A stretch of DNA of 64,000 bases from Ceratotherium simum simum (lineage: Eukaryota > Chordata > Mammalia > Perissodactyla > Rhinocerotidae): positions 1,520,635-1,584,634 of the forward strand of contig NW_004454280.1 in assembly GCF_000283155.1 (NCBI RefSeq), given 5' to 3'. A program made the position numbers and the translations under genes. Position 1 is the first letter of the stretch. The number at the start of each line of letters is the position of its first letter. The notes below the pieces were generated by a model that was not told where the DNA came from, made no database searches, and saw nothing but the letters and a program-made list of their open reading frames with translations. This document shows, piece by piece, positions 57,030-64,000 of this stretch.

Positions 57030-59560
57030 AGTGATTCACTTAACAAATATGTGTTGAGCATTACGTGCCAGGCAATGTTGTAGGGACTAGAACACAACAG
57101 ACAAAAATCTTTACCCTCATGGAGCTTACATTCCATTACCAGAGATTGACATTAAACAAAATAAAATAAAGTATAGAGTACGTTAAATAGTGATGAATGC
57201 TGAGGAAAACAATAAAGCTGAGAGGAGCAGTAGAAGTGTGGAGGTGGTGAAATTTTGGACAGAGTGATCAGAGAGGCAGACAAGATTTGAGCAAAGACAT
57301 GAAGGAAGTAAAGGAGGGAGTCATTGGCTCATCTAGGGAAAGAGGTCTGAAAGACAGGCAACGGCGTCTAGTGCAAAGGCCCGGAGGCAGGAACTTGCCT
57401 GGCGAGTATTAAGAACAGCAAGGATGCCAGTGAGGCTGGAGCAGAGACAGCAAAGGGGAGAGTGGTGAGGTTCGTGATGTAGCAGGGGCAGGTCACGTAG
57501 GGGCTTGAATTCCACGGAAGGACAGGAAAATAGGATGTCATATGTCTGCTCCACCTCTGAGCATGATGGAGCACTGCTGGAGGAGTTGGAGCAGAGAGAT
57601 GACTTCAGATTTTGATAGTTCCTTCTTGCTGGTGTGTTGTGAATAGACTGTAGTGGGGAAGGGCAGAAGCTGAGAAACCACATAGGAACCTATTGCAATA
57701 ATCTGGGAAACACAGTGGCTTGAGCAAAAGGGTTGGCAGTAGAGTTTGTGAGAAATGGACAGATTTTAGGTTTATTTTGAAGGCAGAAAGAGTTTGCTGA
57801 TAGATGGGATATGGTGTATGAGATAAAGAGAGGATTAATGCTGCCTGCAGGGTTTTGGACTGAGCAACTGAAAGGACGACGTGGCCATGAACTGAGGTGG
57901 AGGAGGGGGCAGCAGGAATCTTGAACTTCATGTTAGACACGTTGAATGTGAGATGCTTATCAGACGCCCAAGTGGGATAGGGGGTAAGCAGTCAGATAGG
58001 TGAGTCTGGAGTTCGAGTGAAAGGTTTAGGCTGAGGTGCACTTTCTGGGAGTCTCAACTTATAGATGGTATTTAAAGCCACAAGACTGAATGAGATCAGT
58101 CCAGTGACTGCAAGGTAGTGACTGAGGATGGGGCATCTCAGTGCTTATAGGACAGGGGGAGAAGGATAACAAGTAGAGGAGCCTGAGAAGGAGTGGCAGA
58201 AAGACAGGAAGAAAGCCAAGCAATTGCGGTGTTACAGATCCGAGGAAAAAAGAATTGACACCTGAAGAGAGTGATCAGCTGTGCCAAATGCTGCTGTCTG
58301 GTCGAGTAATTGAGAACTGAGACTTGACTGCTGGATTTGGTGATGGGGAGGTCATTGGTGGCATGGATAAGGGCAGTTTCTGAGGAGTGATGGGAGTGAA
58401 AGACTGATGGGAGCGGGTTCGAGAGAGAATTGGAGGAAATTTGAGACACAAATCAGCCTACTCTTTTAAGGACCTTTGCTGTCAAAGGAAAAAGAGAAAA
58501 GGGTGTGCCCAGAGACAAAGTGAGGTCAGGAGAGGCTTTCTAAGTGGAGGAGAGAGCAGTGTGTTTGTACGCCCTGTTAGTCTTCCATCGCTGTGTCACA
58601 GGTTACCACACACTTAGGGGCTGGATGCAGCCTGCGTGTGTCACTGCAGGGTTTCCGCGGGCAGGCAGGCAGGATGGGGGAGCCGGCGCCTGCGGCTTGG
58701 GGCTGGCATGGGGCCGCCATCCCGCCTCACTGGGCTTGCTGCTTTGGGGAGCTCGGAGTCGCCTTCCAGGCTCGCGTGGTGGCGGCTGATTCAGTCTCTT
58801 GCAGCTGTGGGACTGAGATCCCTGTGTCCTGGTTGGCTGTCGGCTGGGGCCACTCTCAGCTCCCGGATGCCACCCATGGTTGTTTGCCCTGTGGACCCGC
58901 ACGGTTCCTTCTCGCAACATGACCGTTCGATTCAAGGCCAGCAGGAGAACTTCTCGGCCCAGTGAAGGCCCAAACCTTTCAAAGGGCTTCCCTCTGGTTA
59001 GGTCAGGCCCACTCAGGATAATGTCCCTTTTGATTGACTCCAAGTCCATGGGAGTAGGGAAGTTAATCACATCTGCAAGATCCTTTCACTTTTGCCTGAT
59101 AACATAATACAGTCCGGGGAGTTACATCCCTTCCCCTTTGTCCTATTCTGTTGGCTAGAATCAAGTTACAGATTCTGCCTGCACTCAAGAGGTGGGGATT
59201 CCACAGGAAGGTGACTGGGGCCACTTGGGGTGTGTCTAACGTGTATGTATGGGAATAATGCAGTAAAGAGGAACATATTTGTGGTGACGTGGGAGAGAAA
59301 GGGGGAGAGCACTGGAGCAATGTCCTTAGGTAGATGAGAAGGGGGATGCAGCGCACAAGTGGACACGTCAGGCTGAGCTCGGAGTGCACAGTTCAGGAGG
59401 GAAGGCTGAGTGAGTGCAGGCCCATGGTCCTCTGTGTGTGATGGCGCAGCCTGGGAAAGGCCTCTCTTCTTTCTATCTCAGTGTTCTCAGTGAGATAAGG
59501 AGCAAGGGCATCGGCTGACAGGGAGGACATGGGAGGAGGTGTTGGAGGTTTATTTTAATA
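57030..59560 (-). mobile_element. Long L2 LINE copy, antisense, split by an LTR
   Basis: Best L2 in the window. From the antisense 3' end ('cttaacaaatatgtgttgag' at 57,040) it runs through the coding region. The - strand at 58,449-58,138 gives NSLSNPLPSVFHSHHSSETA followed by LIHATNDLPI, and 57,683-57,333 gives a LPLLHHEPHHSPL-type segment, matching L2 reverse-transcriptase ORF regions. The LTR at 58,573-59,240 interrupts it, and L2 resumes to about 59,560. About 1.85 kb of L2 remains, with no intact frame. Confidence 0.82.
58573..59240 (-). mobile_element. MaLR-type LTR (MLT1-like), antisense, in L2
   Basis: 'gttagtcttccatcgctgtg', 'tcacaggttaccacacactt', 'cactcaggataatgtccctt', 'gttaatcacatctgcaagat' and 'ctgcctgcactcaagaggtg' follow an antisense MLT1-like LTR. 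L2 sequence brackets it on both sides. Open frames here (up to 155 codons, - strand) are accidental. Confidence 0.65.
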
Positions 59561-61339
59561 TATGTTCATATTTGTTATCATATGGCCTGTATATATATAT
59601 CATGATGTATTTACATCTTCACTTGAATTTGTGCTCTCGTCTTGATGGGGACTCTGTAGAGTCAGTGTTGGAGGACATCGGGATGAATGGGTGACCTAGA
59701 GCCCTCTCACAGAGTGGCTAGACGCCAGACTGGAACATTTCAGGTGAGGTCTAGAGGACCTTCTCAGTCTGGACCAAAGGGAAAATCAAAACCCAAACCA
59801 AAATGCACACCAAGAGGAGGCCAGCGGTGCGGGACTGAGCAGGAGTGGGGCTGCTGGTCTCATCTCTGTGGCTGGGGGCACTCGTGTGTTGAGGGCACAT
59901 TTAACAAGTGATTCAGACTGTGGAGCCGCAAGGCTAATAGACATTGCATATTCAATATATTCATTTATGGCTCATAAACGCAGGGCTTGTCCTGACTTAT
60001 AAGCTACATGTAACACCTGTATCACAATGCGTTTTCCACACAAAATTTCCCAGGTAATTAGTTTTATGGAGTTTTGCCATTTGGCACATCTCCTCCCCTT
60101 TTCCAAGCATTCTTGGGGATATCTGAACCACTGAACAAGACATCTTACCACAGAGCTGTATTGGAAAGTTCACTTAACAGAAGCACTCCAGAGCAGGTGC
60201 ATCAAGCATTGCATGAACAGTCCGCATAAAGACACCAATTCCTGGCCAGCCCCAGCTTAGAAACCCATTTCTCTCTCCACAGCCATTGATATTTTCTTTA
60301 TTCCATCACCTGGATGACACACAAGACCTTGGGAGAGGCTTGCTCCTTTAGCCAGGCTGCTCGCCTTCCCAGTTTTTCTAGAATTCCATGCATCCACTGA
60401 TTTTCATCCCTCCTGCCTCTAGACCCATTCTGGACACATCCCTGCCAGCGCTTCCCTGGCCCAGTCTCTGAGGAGGCGGGAGAAATCCTCAGAGCCACCG
60501 TCTCTTCTCGCTGCAGCAGGCGGCCTGGCCTCCCTGTGGTCTCCGCTTTGCACCCTTAGTGAATCCTTGGATTGTGCTGCCCATGGGTCTGCAGTGCAGT
60601 GTGCTGTGTGCCTGAAGCTGGTACATCACTGCCCTTATTGCATGATGGGGAAGGAGTATTTAACATGTTTTCCTGGTGGCTGCTGCTTTGTTCCTCTCTT
60701 TCTATATACCTTGCTCTTGCTCTCAAAAGTCACTTTGGAGCTCCTAGCTAGGGAGGCCTCGGGTCACCCCAGTGAAGAAGAGCTCTCTTTTGGACTGGCC
60801 AGCTGAATAACACCCCGCATGACACTGTCTACACATGGCTGGCAGGTCACACAGGTCTGACAACAGCCTCCAGTAAGCGTCTTCTCCCCGAGGCCGACCC
60901 CCTGGGGCTGAGACCAGCTCTAAAGTATCAGGGTAGGATTTCCTCCAGGACAACTGACCTTCTTTAGGTGACTGAGGCTTCCTTAAGTGGTTTTGCAAAG
61001 GCTAGTAGGCCTCCGTTATCCTGGCATTGTAGAACCTTTAGAAATTTGGTCAATTCTCTGGCTGTCAAAGGAGAAGATGGTTTGATTTGCATAAGGAGCT
61101 GCAGGGTCCAGGGGGTGGGAAGGGGTGGAACCTCCTAATCCCGTTTCCCTGGGAGTTGGACCTAGAGAGCACTACAGGATGTGTTACAGGGTGCAGGAAG
61201 GGCCACACAGGCCCTGAAATGAAACCAGTTTAAGGAAAACGGTGCCAAGGCTGGGGCCCCAGGCCTGTCACAGAAGGAAGCATGTTTTGACAGAGCATGC
61301 TGTTGATGGGGGCAGCCCCCCGGACCCAGCTTCTGCACA
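59561..61339. other. Repeat-poor non-coding DNA
   Basis: No gene or confident repeat over about 1.8 kb. AT-rich at 59,550-59,620 and GC-balanced afterwards. Confidence 0.5.
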
Positions 61340-61900
61340 AAATGATTGATTTATTCAACAAATATTGATTGAATATGCCAGGCGCTGTGCTAGGTTTGCA
61401 GGCATGTTGGTGGATAAGGCCTGTGTGGTCTCTATCTTGGGAGTATTTTCAGTGTGGTTCTGTTCAGAGAACCATTGCTAAACATGAGACCGAGGCTGGG
61501 ATCCTGGCGAGGGCTTCCCTACCAGTGGGGTCCAGATTCTCACTGCACTGTGGACACACACCTCTCGCACTGTGCTGTGTTACTCTACAACACCAGCACT
61601 CTGTGGCAGCTGGAAGTGATCATGATAGTGGACCAAGGAGCCTTCCCAGCTCCCTGTCTTCAGAGAGAGCGTGGAGGAGCATTCCAGTTAGAGGGAGCAG
61701 CCTGTGCTAAGGCCCTGCCTCAAAGGGGCTGGAGGGAGGTGACCACAGACAACGAGTGAGAACAAGGCATCAGATGTGGGTCTTTGTCCTGAGGGCAACA
61801 ATAAGAGCCGAATTTGAACAGACGCATTGAGCTGTGGGATGGAGAGTGGATTGGAGTGGTGCGAGACTGGATGTGGGGAGACCCCAGAGGCTAAGTGGTG
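61340..61900 (-). mobile_element. L2 LINE fragment, antisense
   Basis: 'gatttattcaacaaatattg' and 'gccaggcgctgtgctaggtt' give the antisense L2 3' end. After a less clear middle, 'gtgctaaggccctgcctcaa' and 'gggatggagagtggattgga' follow the antisense L2 order. Confidence 0.7.
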
Positions 61901-63089
61901 GCTCAGGTCTGTGTCTCCATGTTGTTAGATTATACACTCTACAAGTAAAAACAGTGAGCAGGTGTCCCCCAGATATGTATTTTTTTATTTATTTCTAAAA
62001 TGTATACTAATATATTATGTGCCTTATAAAATATATATATGCATATATAAAATAGAAACTAATAATATTGATGTAAAGATGAAATAATACTTAAAATATT
62101 TTTGTTTTATTTTATTTGTTAGTTGTTCAAAAATATGATTTAATATACTTCATAGTGTTTATTAAGTCTAAGTGTATCATTTTGTGATACAGAAATTTGA
62201 GTTTTAGGTACAGTTTATTTCAATATTAAGTTTTATTGTCTGCCCATTGCTGGAAAAGACATTTGCAAAGATAAGTAGATCCAAATGCAAGAAATACATG
62301 ATTGGCTGCTTTTACTAAAGTATGATATTCATTATTTTAGTCCCATCTGCCAAATATGTGAAGGTTTTTTTGAGATTTGGCTAATTTCTATTTTCCTTGA
62401 TGTCAGGTCAATTTTTCTTTAAAAAAAATCAGAAGGTGTTACATTTTTGTAATTTTAACAAATGGATTAAAAATTAGATACTTAATTTGACAGATTTTAG
62501 ACAAGCTAGAATAGTCAATTTTCAATTTTTTAAAGTGTGTCTACATGATAAATTTTAGAAGTAAACCACCTAGATCTTTTTTGGCAACAAAATCAGGTAA
62601 TCATATTAACATTTTCAAATGCTGTTTCAAGATGCTCTCTCCTTAGCACAGGTTTCCTTGAAAAGAATCTTCTCACTCATTCCTGAAACGTTAACTTTGA
62701 AGGAGTATTGATGCAGTGGGTTTATGTTTTGAAACTCCCTGCCAGGAAGCATGTCACTAACAGCCACACGCCATCAGAGAAGATCAGCGAGTCAGGAGGG
62801 CATGCCTGTTGTAAGGCAAAATGAGTAATTACTAAGTTAGATGCCCCTCTGCACGCGGGCAGGTGCTGATCTCTGGGTATTAGAAAGGGCCACTTCCCAT
62901 CTGTTAAGAAGGGTTGGGAAGATTCTAGTACCATCTAAGAAAATACCATTGTAAACCGAGCACACCAAGACCACAGCATGTCAGGAGGGTGAGAGCGAGG
63001 GCGTTGCCCTGTCTGCAAAGTCATGTACCCCTGCTTCCTTTAGGACACCTGGAATGCCAAAGTGACACGTGGTGCTGATTTTAGAAACC
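61901..63089. other. AT-rich non-coding DNA
   Basis: 61,970-62,600 is strongly AT-rich without a recognised repeat; 62,600-63,089 is balanced and unassigned. No gene is seen. Confidence 0.5.
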
Positions 63090-63260
63090 TCCAAAGGTGG
63101 AGAGGGGGGCTGTGGCTTAGGTCATAGCAATGGAAATGGGGCGAAGTTGCTGTTTGGGGGTAACGTTGACATGACTTACTGATGGGTAGGATCTGGGGTG
63201 TGGGGGACAGGTGGGTGTTAGAGATGATTCTCACATTGTGGTTTGTATAGTTTGTCGGGG
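63090..63260 (-). mobile_element. L2 LINE fragment, antisense
   Basis: 'gtagggtctggggtgtgg'-like order ('gggtaggatctggggtgtgg') with 'gagatgattctcacattgtg' fits antisense L2. On the - strand PISKSCQRYPQ resembles an L2 ORF segment. Confidence 0.5.
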
Positions 63261-63914
63261 TGTGGTGCCATTCCCAGAAGGAGGGAGCATGGGAAGAAGA
63301 TCCCTTTGTAGAGGAGGTCTTACACTGGGTTTAGGCTTGTCCAGTGTGAGCTGCCTCGGAACTGTCCAGGTGGGGCTGCCAAGCAGCCAGTTGCATATGG
63401 AGGTCTGGTCTGAGGAGAGGCCTCAGCAGCTGGGTCTGTGGAGCAGACCCTGCCAGTGGGGCAAGCTTTCTCTGGCTCTTGCTTACTCTTCCTAGATGTT
63501 TTGCAGTCTTGGAGAGACAATACAGAGAAGAGGGACAAAGGACTGCCCGTGGTCTGGGCAGAGGGAGTTCATCATGTGGTCCAGCCTGGGTCACAGGGGC
63601 TGTGCTGGAGTTCAGCGCTCACAGTTATATGGTAGAACTTGCCTGACCGTGTCTTCTGGGTGCAGATTTCCCTCACAAACTTCACAGTGGGGTGTGACCT
63701 TGCAGAGCATGATTGGTTCTTCAGGTCCTGGGATCCTGACATCCATTTTCATGAGATAATCCACGTGTCCGTTTATATCCCCGTATCTCCATATACACCC
63801 ATGCCTCTGCTAGTGCCTCTCCCTCTGCCTGTGACTGATCACCCTCCTAGGAATGACTTGCATTTGGGGCAGGTTGTGCCATTTCTCAATTGTGTGTGTG
63901 TTCGTGTGTGTACA
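63261..63914. other. Unassigned non-coding DNA
   Basis: No gene. A short TG-rich stretch lies at 63,888-63,912. Frames on both strands at 63,320-63,635 mirror each other and have no motif. Confidence 0.5.
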
Positions 63915-64000
63915 GCATAGCAGTGTAGCTGTGGGACTAGGATTGCAGGTTCTGGAGTCTGACAGATGGATTGGTAACCCAGCTCCTTTTCTTCCTACAT
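63915..64000 (+). mobile_element. MIR SINE, cut by window end
   Basis: 'gcatagcagtgtagctgtgg', 'ggttctggagtctgacagat' and 'ggtaacccagctccttttct' match the 5' half of a sense MIR. Confidence 0.7.

Noticed and set aside
58603..59070. 155-codon - strand frame
   Set aside because: It lies inside an MLT1-like LTR inserted in L2; proline/serine-rich chance frame.

Overview
This window reads as non-coding nuclear DNA from an odd-toed ungulate (Perissodactyla: horse, rhinoceros or tapir group). The diagnostic evidence is six tRNA-derived SINEs of the equine repetitive element (ERE) type, each starting with a GGGCCRGCC-like head on its sense strand, carrying tRNA-like A and B boxes and ending in an A-rich tail; most have recognisable target-site duplications. 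ERE SINEs are known from perissodactyls. There is no operon-like layout and no dense coding. I found no host protein-coding exon, tRNA, rRNA, CRISPR array or other RNA gene I could defend. Every open frame with recognisable homology belongs to a LINE. The window is most simply intronic or intergenic.

Layout. 0-3.7 kb: L2 and MIR fragments in otherwise unassigned DNA. 3.8-10.2 kb: an old, near full-length L1 on the + strand, interrupted by two ERE SINEs, one MIR and one LTR-like piece. 10.2-13.3 kb: unassigned, with a small palindromic MITE and an 18-bp perfect palindrome. 13.3-15.9 kb: a CR1/L3 fragment and a long antisense L2. 18.0-18.3 kb: two oppositely oriented hAT-type copies. 19.1-20.5 kb: two L1 3' ends. 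21.4-24.75 kb: MER5A-like and other hAT elements, an LTR-like element and two more EREs. 24.95-32.15 kb: a complete-length but mutated L1 on the - strand, with ORF1, a 483-bp inter-ORF spacer, ORF2 and a tandemly modular 5' UTR, inserted into a MIR that it splits. 32.3-36.4 kb: a cluster of LTRs, including an ERVL solo LTR with a probable 5-bp target duplication. 36.4-44.2 kb: the most repeat-poor stretch, holding one L2 and one MaLR solo LTR. 44.2-50.8 kb: dense L2 and MIR, including a perfect 94-bp tandem duplication and a CpG-rich block laid over MIR/L2 sequence. 53.5-56.1 kb: L1 3' ends, hAT and LTR pieces with two EREs. 57.0-59.6 kb: a long antisense L2 broken by an LTR. 61.3-64.0 kb: L2, AT-rich DNA and a MIR cut by the window edge.

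The elements do not form a pathway; they form a stratigraphy. L2, MIR and CR1/L3 are oldest, then old L1 and hAT/LTR elements, then the - strand L1, with ERE SINEs youngest. I see no previously undescribed biological system here. The observations most worth checking are the modular 5' UTR of the L1 with a 233-codon sense open frame, the CpG-retaining MIR/L2 block, the perfect 94-bp duplication and the inverted hAT pair. Repeat family names come from recognition by eye and should be confirmed with RepeatMasker/Dfam.
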